This document shows positions 1-5,805 of a stretch of DNA of 19,541 nucleotides, piece after piece (position 1 is the stretch's first letter; every line of letters begins with the position of its first letter). This stretch comes from Candidatus Nealsonbacteria bacterium RIFCSPHIGHO2_02_FULL_43_13. GTDB taxonomy: Bacteria; Patescibacteriota; Minisyncoccia; Minisyncoccales; MHMH01. The position numbers were made by a program, and so were the translations under genes. The DNA lies in contig MHMD01000017.1 in the NCBI GenBank assembly GCA_001819295.1, positions 1 to 19,541 of the forward strand. The letters are read 5' to 3'. The notes under the pieces are model-generated. The model worked only from the letters and a program-made list of their open reading frames with translations. It ran no database searches and was not told the origin of the DNA.

Positions 1-207
1 CTTTTTGCGGTTTCGCAACTTCCTTAACCTCTCACATAAAATCTTAAAGGCGATTTTCTTGTTTTGGGACTGCAGACGCTCTGCATCAACCCGGACAATG
101 ATATTTGACGGCAAATGATGAAGTATGACCGCTGTTTTCTTCTTGTCCCGCCGCTGGCCACCCGGCCTGGACGAGGTGGAATAGCTGATGACGACATCTT
201 TATTCAT
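1..207 (-). CDS. RF-1-domain (GGQ) peptidyl-tRNA hydrolase-like protein, 3' end cut off
   Basis: Translated by eye on the minus strand, an open frame starts at an ATG at 207 and is still open at the window edge (69 codons seen). It has the class I release-factor signature SSRPGGQ, with the GGQ tripeptide at residues 16-18, followed by a basic stretch. GGQ places the peptidyl-tRNA ester bond for hydrolysis in the ribosomal peptidyl-transferase centre. The protein begins directly at the catalytic domain, so it has no codon-recognition domain and is not RF1 or RF2. It resembles the ArfB/YaeJ-type or other small RF-1-domain proteins that release stalled ribosomes; which one is not clear. An in-frame TAA lies just upstream of the ATG, so this is the only possible ATG start. 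It is divergent from dnaB, 43 bp away. No good Shine-Dalgarno site is seen. Confidence 0.75.
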   Translation of the reverse strand, partial: MNKDVVISYSTSSRPGGQRRDKKKTAVILHHLPSNIIVRVDAERLQSQNKKIAFKILCERLRKLRNRKK

Positions 208-216
208 TGACGCATC

Positions 217-246
217 TTAACATATTATGTTAATTTGAAATATAGT
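217..246 (+). promoter_or_regulatory. Predicted sigma70-type promoter of dnaB
   Basis: TTAACA (217-222) and TATAGT (241-246) are separated by 18 bp, and each is one mismatch from consensus. Only four bases lie between the -10 hexamer and the dnaB ATG, so the predicted transcript would start at or inside the start codon. This implies leaderless translation, or that the real start is a later codon. Confidence 0.5.
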
Positions 247-250
247 AAAC

Positions 251-1600
251 ATGTCAGAAAAATTACCGGACAAAATCCCGCCTCAAAGCATTGAAGCAGA
301 GCAATCGCTCTTAGGAAGCTTAATGCTCGATAAAGATGCGATCATTAAGGTGGTCGATTTTTTGCAGGCCAGGGATTTTTATAAGGGCATCCACCAGGAA
401 ATCTATGCGGCTATGGCCGATATTTTCGGAAGAGGAGAACCGGTAGACGTGCTTTCTGTTTCGACGCGCCTTAAAGAAAAAGAGAAGCTCGAAGTAATCG
501 GCGGCAACGCCTATCTGACCGAACTCATCAACTCCATTCCCACGGCCACGCACGTTTTCAACTACGCTAAAATCGTCCAAAAAAAGAGAATCTTAAGAGA
601 TATGATTGAAGCGAGTCACGAGATCGGCTTGATGGGCTATGCCGAAGACGAAGATGTCGAAGAACTTTTAGACCAAGCTGAAAGGAAAATCTTCAGCATT
701 GCCCAAAAATCGCTTTCTCAAAGCTTCATTCCGGTAGGAGCGACACTGGAAGAAGCCTTTGAAAGAATCGACCGATTGTCCAAACACGGCGGAGAAATGC
801 GAGGGTTGCCGACCGGCTTTACGGACCTCGATAACATCTTGGCCGGCTTGCAAAAGTCGGACCTCGTCATTCTGGCTTCGCGGCCTTCGGTTGGTAAAAC
901 AGCGCTCGCCGTTGATATCGCCAGAAACATTGCCAACAAAACAAAACTGCCCGTAGGTCTTTTCAGTTTGGAAATGTCTAAAGACCAGGTTGTTGATAGG
1001 CTGATCGCCTCTCAAGCGGGTGTTGACCTCTGGAAGTTGAGAACAGGGCGACTATCCAACGAAGGACCAGATAATGATTTTACTAAAATTCAGCAGGCCT
1101 TGGGAGTCTTAGCCGAAACCCCCATTTATATTGATGATTCGGCCAGCACCAATATTTTACAAATGAGAGCTTTGGCGAGGCGCCTGCAAGCAGCCAAGGG
1201 ACTTGGCTTAATTATTGTTGACTATCTGCAATTAATGGAATCTCGCAATACCCAAGTAAATGCTGTGCAGCAGGTAACTGAAATTTCCAGGTCCTTGAAA
1301 GGCCTGGCCAGGGAATTAAATATTCCGGTCTTGGCGATTTCCCAATTATCAAGGTCAGTGGAATTCCGCTCTCCGCCCCGCCCCAGACTCTCTGATTTAA
1401 GAGAAAGCGGATCCCTGGAACAAGATGCGGACGTAGTGCTTTTCATCTATCGGGAAAAAGAAATGGGCGAAACCGTGCCTTCCAATATCGCCGAAATTAT
1501 TATTGCCAAGCACCGCAATGGTCCTGTCGGAGCCGTGAAACTGTTTTTTGATTCAGAGCGGGTCACCTACCGCAATCTCGAAAAGGATTTCCAGGAATAA
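251..1600 (+). CDS. dnaB: Replicative DNA helicase DnaB
   Basis: This is the hexameric 5'-3' replicative helicase that unwinds DNA at the fork using ATP. The 449 aa are normal for the family. An N-terminal DnaB domain (about residues 10-115) is followed by a linker and a RecA-like C-terminal ATPase domain. Walker A is ASRPSVGKTA (209-218, K216, T217), and Walker B is LIIVDYLQL with D324. The conserved SDLRESGSLEQDAD segment, typical of the DnaB C-terminus, is present near residues 385-400. No intein interrupts the P-loop. It is the first gene of a two-gene plus-strand operon with recR, whose ATG follows the TAA by two bases. No Shine-Dalgarno site is visible, and a -10-like hexamer sits four bases before the ATG. 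Confidence 0.96.
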   Translation: MSEKLPDKIPPQSIEAEQSLLGSLMLDKDAIIKVVDFLQARDFYKGIHQEIYAAMADIFGRGEPVDVLSVSTRLKEKEKLEVIGGNAYLTELINSIPTATHVFNYAKIVQKKRILRDMIEASHEIGLMGYAEDEDVEELLDQAERKIFSIAQKSLSQSFIPVGATLEEAFERIDRLSKHGGEMRGLPTGFTDLDNILAGLQKSDLVILASRPSVGKTALAVDIARNIANKTKLPVGLFSLEMSKDQVVDRLIASQAGVDLWKLRTGRLSNEGPDNDFTKIQQALGVLAETPIYIDDSASTNILQMRALARRLQAAKGLGLIIVDYLQLMESRNTQVNAVQQVTEISRSLKGLARELNIPVLAISQLSRSVEFRSPPRPRLSDLRESGSLEQDADVVLFIYREKEMGETVPSNIAEIIIAKHRNGPVGAVKLFFDSERVTYRNLEKDFQE

Positions 1601-1602
1601 CT

Positions 1603-2217
1603 ATGACACATCCCCCAGCCATTCAAAAATTAATAACCATATTCTCCAAATTTCCAACGATCGGCCCTCGCACCGCCGCCCGTTTTGTTTTTTACTTATT
1701 AAAAACTTCCGATGCGGAGATCAAAGAAATTGCCGAATCAATCGCCTCGTTAAAAAATTCGGTCAAACAATGTTCATTCTGTTTCAATCCCTTTGAGCCT
1801 TCGACAAGCTCAGGCCAAGAGGCAGAATTGTGCGAAATTTGTGCCGACCCACGAAGAGACCAGACCATACTTTGCGTTGTCGAAAAAGAAACGGATCTTG
1901 TGCCTATCGAAAAAACTAAAAAATATCCGGGCAGATATTTCGTTTTGGGCGGCGCGCTCTCGCGGTTCAATCGTGAAGACTTAAAGGACTTGCGGACCGG
2001 AGAACTTTTAGCCAGGGCTGGCCAGAAAGAGATCCAGGAAACCATTATTGCCACCAACTCCACCACCGAAGGCGAAAGTACGGCTTTATATCTTGAAAGA
2101 GTCTTAAAACCTTTAGGTAAGAAAGTCACCCGCCTGGGCCGCGGGCTGCCCCTGGGCGGCGAGTTAGAGTACGCTGACGAAGAAACACTGGGTTCAGCCT
2201 TAGACGGCCGAAAATAA
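1603..2217 (+). CDS. recR: Recombination mediator RecR
   Basis: RecR works with RecO/RecF to load RecA on single-stranded DNA gaps. The 204 aa protein has the helix-hairpin-helix start (FPTIGPRTAARFVFYL), a four-cysteine zinc finger (C57, C60, C77, C80), the ADPRRD segment and a C-terminal Toprim domain (CVVEKETD, then TNSTTEGESTALYL). Between the two cysteine pairs there are 16 residues; by my recollection E. coli RecR has eight. The extra eight, EPSTSSGQ (residues 65-72), are encoded by a 24-bp palindromic repeat (see the repeat entry). The ATG follows the dnaB stop by two bases, so the genes are translationally close. No dnaX or ybaB-like gene is adjacent, unlike in many bacteria. The stop codon runs into a strong bidirectional terminator. 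Confidence 0.95.
   Translation: MTHPPAIQKLITIFSKFPTIGPRTAARFVFYLLKTSDAEIKEIAESIASLKNSVKQCSFCFNPFEPSTSSGQEAELCEICADPRRDQTILCVVEKETDLVPIEKTKKYPGRYFVLGGALSRFNREDLKDLRTGELLARAGQKEIQETIIATNSTTEGESTALYLERVLKPLGKKVTRLGRGLPLGGELEYADEETLGSALDGRK
1797..1815. repeat. Palindrome-flanked repeat copy inside recR
   Basis: The unit GCCTTCGACAAGCTCAGGC has complementary 4-base ends (GCCT/AGGC) around a TCGACNNGCTC core. It lies in a 24-bp stretch (1795-1818) that stays in frame and adds EPSTSSGQ to the RecR zinc-finger loop. Two related units with the same core and different, also complementary, ends lie at 4574-4618. I recall similar TCGACAAGCTCAGG repeats in many environmental genomes; this is memory, not a search. 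Confidence 0.65.
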
Positions 2218-2248
2218 AAATGTTGGAGGCCCGGCCTCCAACATTTTT
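2216..2248. terminator. Bidirectional rho-independent terminator between recR and rplU
   Basis: A perfect 15-bp stem (A5-TGTTGGAGGC / GCCTCCAACA-T5) has a 3-base loop. With its A and T tracts it works in both directions, ending the converging dnaB-recR and exchanger-rmuC-rplU transcripts. It begins within the recR stop codon. Confidence 0.9.
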
Positions 2249-2289
2249 ACGATTTCCAGATAGATATTCGGAAATCGGATATCTTATTT

Positions 2290-2604
2290 TTACTCGATTT
2301 TAATAATTTCCACCTGGGTGAAAGGCTGACGATGCCCTTTCTTTACATGATAGCGCTTCTTAGCCTTGTATTTGCCGATAATCACCTTTTTCCCTTTGCC
2401 TTGTTTTAAAATCTTACCGAAAACTTTAACTCCGGCAACAAAGGGCGCGCCAATTTGCACTTGATTATCTTTCTCCAATAACAAAACATCGTTGAAGACG
2501 ACTTCCCCGCCTTCCTTATTCTCTAATTTCTCTATTTTAATTCTATTCTTCGGAGCGACTAAGTATTGTTTACCGCCGGTTTTGATAACAGCTAATTGTG
2601 CCAT
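2290..2604 (-). CDS. rplU: 50S ribosomal protein bL21
   Basis: This is a large-subunit ribosomal protein that binds 23S rRNA. The 104 aa are typical, with the N-terminal signature MAQLAVIKTGGKQYLVAPKN and the basic C-terminal GKYKAKKRYHVKKGHRQPFTQVEI, which matches the bL21 signature region. Its ATG lies three bases after the rmuC stop, so it is the last gene of a three-gene operon. The usual partner rpmA (bL27) does not follow; instead the operon ends at the shared terminator with recR. No Shine-Dalgarno site is seen. Confidence 0.95.
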   Translation of the reverse strand: MAQLAVIKTGGKQYLVAPKNRIKIEKLENKEGGEVVFNDVLLLEKDNQVQIGAPFVAGVKVFGKILKQGKGKKVIIGKYKAKKRYHVKKGHRQPFTQVEIIKIE

Positions 2605-2607
2605 ATA

Positions 2608-3612
2608 TTATTCTTTGGGTTCTTTTAATTGTTTATACTCTCCTATTTCTACCAGTTTTTCCACCCTTTCGTCAAGTAGCGAGAGGCGTTTCTCGGAATT
2701 GCCGTAAGCTGAAGAGGCGTCTCGCAAGTGACTGCCGAGCTTCCGAAAGTCGTCCATCAACTTCTCAGCATCCTGATGAACCTTAGCTAATTTCTTTAAA
2801 ATCTCGTGAGTTTGTTTGGAAACCTGCGTATCTTTAAACCAGTGCTCAATCGTTCTTAAGGTTAAATAAAGAGTGTTAGGCGAAGTCAAAATTATTCTTT
2901 TTGACCAGGCAAAGGCAGCCACATCCAGCTCTTTGCCGAGGCTGCTGACAATTTCATAATAAATGGCTTCAGCCGGAATATACATCAAAGCAAACTCCGT
3001 AGTTGCTTCGGCCGGCAAAATATACTTAGCGGCAATCTCGTTGATCCTGTTTTTCACGTCTTCCAGAAAACTCTTCTTAAAAAAGTCTTTCTCTATTTCT
3101 GTGTTAGCTTTAACCATTTTATCGAAGTTCTCTGAAGGAAATTTAGAGTCAATCGGCAAAACAAGGTCATTGGGCAGTTTTAAGACAGCGTCAACCTGCT
3201 CGCCCGAAGAAAAAAGATACTGGATTTTATAAAGCTCTTTGGGGAAGTGCTGGGCTAAAATATGCTCTAAGCTTGCCTCACCCCATTGGCCCCGCAACTT
3301 GGGCGACTTAAAAATTTCCTGAAAAGTAGAAACATCTTTGACGGTAGCCTGCACCTGTTTTAAGTCTTCCCTAATCTGGGTCGCTTCTTTGGTAAAAGAA
3401 CGCATCTGGTCGTTCATAGCCTGGGAAGTACCATCAACGCTTCCCCGAATCTCTTTCAATTGGCCGATCATTAAATCGGTCAAACGCCTTTCTAAATCTC
3501 TAATGGCATCCGTTTGACGCTCATCAGTTTTAGTTTTTTTAAAATACAAAAAAATAAGAACTGCTACTGAGGCAATCAAAAAAATAATTAAAACCGTAAT
3601 TAAGCTGTTCAT
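2608..3612 (-). CDS. rmuC: RmuC family protein (DNA recombination, membrane-anchored)
   Basis: RmuC proteins contain a nuclease-like fold and limit recombination at inverted repeats in E. coli; their biochemistry is poorly known. The 334 aa protein has one N-terminal membrane helix (about residues 4-23), a coiled-coil region (30-95), and then the conserved core. Diagnostic segments are LRGQWGEASLEHIL, VDAVLKLPNDLVLPIDSKFPSENF and FALMYIPAEAIYYEI. It is shorter than the E. coli protein but keeps the whole core. Its start overlaps the stop of the upstream exchanger gene by four bases (ATGA), and rplU follows three bases later. Confidence 0.9.
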   Translation of the reverse strand: MNSLITVLIIFLIASVAVLIFLYFKKTKTDERQTDAIRDLERRLTDLMIGQLKEIRGSVDGTSQAMNDQMRSFTKEATQIREDLKQVQATVKDVSTFQEIFKSPKLRGQWGEASLEHILAQHFPKELYKIQYLFSSGEQVDAVLKLPNDLVLPIDSKFPSENFDKMVKANTEIEKDFFKKSFLEDVKNRINEIAAKYILPAEATTEFALMYIPAEAIYYEIVSSLGKELDVAAFAWSKRIILTSPNTLYLTLRTIEHWFKDTQVSKQTHEILKKLAKVHQDAEKLMDDFRKLGSHLRDASSAYGNSEKRLSLLDERVEKLVEIGEYKQLKEPKE

Positions 3613-4559
3613 TTGGTTAAAATCTCGACGATTAAAAACGCGATATATATGCCGATCAAAACAAGTCCCTCCCTTCTCGTTATTTTCTGTCCGGTTTTTA
3701 TCAGAATGAAAAATGATAAAACGGCGATGATGAGGAAGATTCGGGCAATAATAAACGGAGAAAAATCAACAATCTTAATCGGCGCGATCAAAGATACTAT
3801 CCCCAAAATAAAGGTGGAGGTTATGGCGACATTACCCATTAAATTGCCCAAAATCATCCAATCCTGGCCTTTTTTGGCAGCGTGCAAACAGAAAAAAGTT
3901 TCGGGCATCGAAGTGCCGATGGCCACAACAAAAATACCGATTAACCCCAGGGGAAGGTTAAATGTTTCATAAAGAAAAGTGGCTGAATGGACCACTCCTT
4001 GCCCTCCGATCATCAGCAGAATCAATCCGGTTAGAATAGTGAAAACATCTTTAACGATTTCACCGCGACTAAATTTTTGCGGACGGTTTTCGTAAACTTT
4101 GGTAAATCTGTCTTTTTTGGAAAAAAGCCAAACGGCGTAGGCGGCAAAACCGGCTAAAAGCATGATTCCGTCCATCCTAGACAAACTACCGTCGAGAATC
4201 AGAAAAATCGGCAGAAGCGCGATGACCATTACAAAAACGGCGCTTCCTTGAACGGTACGGCTATTGGATGAAAGTCCGCTGCGGGAAATCAAGGCGGTCA
4301 AACCCACGATAATAGAAATGTCAAAAATGTTTGCGCCGACAACGTCGCCGAAAGAAAGTTCGGGTATGCCTTTAAGGGCCGAGGCCACGCCGATAATCAG
4401 ATTAGGGATGGTGGCCCCGATGCCCACCACAAAAAAAGCCAGCACAAACTCTTTTAACTTCAAACAAACCCCGATACGCGATAAAGCATCAATCAGCCAT
4501 TTCCCGGCCAGAGCCAGCAACAAAAAAGACCCTAAAAGAATAAAAATCTGCGAAATCAT
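3609..4559 (-). CDS. CaCA-family Na+/Ca2+-type exchanger with altered alpha-repeat residues
   Basis: This is an integral membrane cation antiporter of the YrbG/NCX superfamily: 316 aa, about ten hydrophobic segments, and the two inverted alpha repeats. Alpha-1 spans about residues 44-82 (VGIGATIPN ... GDVVGANIFD), and alpha-2 about 212-248 (AIGTSMPE ... GNLMGNVAI). In the usual repeat the GxxxPE glutamate and the GNxxGSN motif line the ion site. Here alpha-2 keeps its glutamate (E220) but reads GNLMGNV. Alpha-1 has Asn (N53) in place of the glutamate and GD (D72) in place of GN. Transported ions therefore cannot be assigned. It is first in the operon with rmuC (4-bp overlap) and rplU. There is no Shine-Dalgarno site; a repeat-containing promoter lies immediately upstream. 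Confidence 0.88.
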   Translation of the reverse strand: MISQIFILLGSFLLLALAGKWLIDALSRIGVCLKLKEFVLAFFVVGIGATIPNLIIGVASALKGIPELSFGDVVGANIFDISIIVGLTALISRSGLSSNSRTVQGSAVFVMVIALLPIFLILDGSLSRMDGIMLLAGFAAYAVWLFSKKDRFTKVYENRPQKFSRGEIVKDVFTILTGLILLMIGGQGVVHSATFLYETFNLPLGLIGIFVVAIGTSMPETFFCLHAAKKGQDWMILGNLMGNVAITSTFILGIVSLIAPIKIVDFSPFIIARIFLIIAVLSFFILIKTGQKITRREGLVLIGIYIAFLIVEILTK

Positions 4560-4567
4560 GTTTCTTT

Positions 4568-4597
4568 ATTGTAACACTTCGACATGCTCAGTGTAAA
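4568..4597 (-). promoter_or_regulatory. Predicted promoter of the exchanger-rmuC-rplU operon built around a repeat
   Basis: On the minus strand TTTACA (4597-4592) and TACAAT (4573-4568) are 18 bp apart. A TG one base before the -10 makes it an extended -10. The spacer is almost exactly one copy of the palindromic repeat. The ATG begins eight bases after the -10, so the mRNA should be leaderless or nearly so. Confidence 0.45.
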
Positions 4598-4618
4598 ACA
4601 CTCCGACGGGCTCAGTGT
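4574..4618. repeat. Two tandem palindrome-flanked repeat units
   Basis: Two 21-bp units have a 24-bp period. Their cores are CACTTCGACATGCTCAGTG (4575-4593) and CACTCCGACGGGCTCAGTG (4599-4617). Both have complementary 5-base ends (ACACT/AGTGT) around a YCGACNNGCTC core. The copy in recR has the same core but GCCT/AGGC ends, so the ends change in a compensatory way while the core stays fixed. Confidence 0.65.
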
Positions 4619-4621
4619 AAA

Positions 4622-4652
4622 CAAAAAGGCAGCTTTGGTTAAAGCCGCCTTT
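4622..4652 (-). terminator. Rho-independent terminator of the 4663-5187 gene
   Basis: On the minus strand a 12-bp stem (AAAGGCGGCTTT / AAAGCTGCCTTT, one G-U) has an AACC loop and is followed by a T tract. It starts 10 bases after the stop codon. The left arm is the same as that of the terminator at 5272-5302. Confidence 0.88.
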
Positions 4653-4662
4653 GCTTTTTGAT

Positions 4663-5187
4663 TTACTTCATTTGCGCCCGAAGAATGTTTTGTCTTTCCT
4701 TCATCGCCGCAACAATCTCTTTATTAGCCTCTCTTTTTTTACTATTATCGAGAGCGGACAATTCGGTCAGGGTCATCCGATGAGCGGGATCTTTCTGGCA
4801 CTGAAGGTAATTCGTGCCTGTGTATAATGCCAGCTTCATCGCTCCACCACACAGCAAGCATTTGAAGGCCGGAGTCTGGACTGGGGCCAGCTGCCCGTCT
4901 TTGACAAGATAATGAGACATTACCAACTTTGCCTGATCGCGGGCATCTTTGTTGTTAAAACGGAAAACAATTTCATCCAGACCAACTGCCTCAAGAGTGA
5001 AGTCTTTCTGGTGCTTAAAGCCTTCTAGCCCCAGGGTGTTCGCTGCCACAATCCCGGCTTCCATTGTCCGGTAATTAGCGTTAAGCGCTCCGCCTTCGCC
5101 ATATTCTTTCTTGATCTCCGCTGAAGCTTTTGCCCGGTTCGACAACTTGTCAATTTGGAATCTTAAAGAATTGCTTGCGTCTGCCAT
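4663..5187 (-). CDS. Unrecognised 174-aa protein with a C-terminal zinc-ribbon-like motif
   Basis: I do not recognise this family. The N-terminal half is mixed alpha/beta and charged, with no signal peptide or membrane helix, so it is probably cytoplasmic. A CxxC (C110, C113) followed by C130 and H136 looks like a small zinc ribbon; the helical, lysine-rich tail follows. The start is well supported: ATG at 5187 with a strong AAGGAGG Shine-Dalgarno site six bases upstream, and a TTGACG-17-TATATT promoter before it. It has its own terminator, so it is an independent transcription unit between the exchanger operon and the 5318-5632 gene. This promoter/RBS style differs from the core genes around it. 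Confidence 0.8.
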   Translation of the reverse strand: MADASNSLRFQIDKLSNRAKASAEIKKEYGEGGALNANYRTMEAGIVAANTLGLEGFKHQKDFTLEAVGLDEIVFRFNNKDARDQAKLVMSHYLVKDGQLAPVQTPAFKCLLCGGAMKLALYTGTNYLQCQKDPAHRMTLTELSALDNSKKREANKEIVAAMKERQNILRAQMK

Positions 5188-5225
5188 GTTCTGCCTCCTT
5201 TCTTCTAAAATTTTGGCGATAAGTA

Positions 5226-5254
5226 AATATACAATAAAAAGATAATTTCGTCAA
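5226..5254 (-). promoter_or_regulatory. Predicted sigma70 promoter of the 4663-5187 gene
   Basis: TTGACG (5254-5249) and TATATT (5231-5226) are separated by exactly 17 bp on the minus strand. The predicted leader is about 30-35 nt and contains the AAGGAGG ribosome-binding site. Confidence 0.7.
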
Positions 5255-5271
5255 TGCTTTTGAAAATAATT

Positions 5272-5302
5272 AAAAAGGCGACTTTTTTCAAAGCCGCCTT
5301 TT
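5272..5302 (-). terminator. Rho-independent terminator of the 5318-5632 gene
   Basis: On the minus strand a 13-bp stem (AAAAGGCGGCTTT / AAAGTCGCCTTTT, one G-U) is followed by T residues, 15 bases after the stop. It shares the AAAGGCGGCTTT arm with the next terminator downstream. Confidence 0.87.
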
Positions 5303-5317
5303 CTTGAGAGTGGTGAT

Positions 5318-5632
5318 TCACCTTTTCCGCTCTTTGCTGATGCCCAGCCCTTCAAAGATCTGCTTCGGAGGAGTCCCTTTATTAATCATCTTCAATACGG
5401 TCCGGGTAAACTCCTCCACCTGAAGCTCTTTAGGGGCGCACTTTTCGCGTTCTTGGATTTTGTTCCAGGTTTTAGTCCGCTTCTCCCACCAATGTGTCAT
5501 CATGCCTTTGTCTTTGGCTTTGTTGGCTTGATTTTGAAGGTTAACGAACCCACGAAATTGCAAGAGTAGCAAGACATAGCCTCTCTGCCACTTGTGAAGC
5601 TTCTTGGTTGAAGACACCTTCTGTAAAACCAC
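5318..5632 (-). CDS. Unrecognised 104-aa basic protein
   Basis: The family is not recognised. The protein is small and very basic, with a tryptophan-rich middle (THWWEKRTKTWNKIQ) and no membrane helix or signal peptide; nucleic-acid or rRNA binding would be a guess only. The chosen start is GTG at 5632, five bases after a strong AAAGGAGG site. An overlapping ATG at 5634 is in another frame that stops after 44 codons, so GTG is preferred. A TTGACA -35 just after the tRNA-Glu gene and a terminator right after the stop make it a single-gene unit. Confidence 0.72.
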   Translation of the reverse strand: MVLQKVSSTKKLHKWQRGYVLLLLQFRGFVNLQNQANKAKDKGMMTHWWEKRTKTWNKIQEREKCAPKELQVEEFTRTVLKMINKGTPPKQIFEGLGISKERKR

Positions 5633-5686
5633 ATTCGCCTCCTTTAGTCACCACTCTTTAAAGGAATATTGTAATGTGCCTATGCT

Positions 5687-5714
5687 AATTTATCACATAT
5701 CTTAATCTTGTCAA
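5687..5714 (-). promoter_or_regulatory. Predicted promoter of the 5318-5632 gene
   Basis: A perfect TTGACA (5714-5709) lies six bases beyond the tRNA-Glu 3' end. A weaker -10, TAAATT, follows about 16 bp downstream on the minus strand. The leader would be about 50 nt and contains the AAAGGAGG site. Confidence 0.45.
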
Positions 5715-5719
5715 CTATG

Positions 5720-5792
5720 CGGCCCCAACCGGAGTTGAACCGGTGTTTCTTGGTTGAGAACCAAGCGTCCTGGGCCACTAGACGATGGGGCC
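5720..5792 (-). tRNA. tRNA-Glu (anticodon CUC)
   Basis: The full cloverleaf can be folded by hand on the minus strand: acceptor GGCCCCA/TGGGGCC, D arm beginning GTCTAG, anticodon stem CTTGG/CCAAG with loop TTCTCAA (anticodon CTC, reading GAG), a 4-base variable loop, and T arm ACCGG-TTCAACT-CCGGT. The discriminator base is G. CCA is not encoded. It begins 13 bases after the stop of the Mur-ligase-like gene with no terminator between, so it may be cut out of the division-cluster transcript. Confidence 0.95.
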
Positions 5793-5805
5793 ATGAGATG
5801 ATTTA

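Noticed and set aside
1692..2129. Long open frame antisense to recR
   Set aside because: It lies wholly within recR, encodes no recognisable domain and has no ribosome-binding site; it is a shadow of a well-conserved gene. The same applies to antisense frames in dnaB, rmuC, the exchanger, ftsI, the Clp-like gene and the MscS-like gene.
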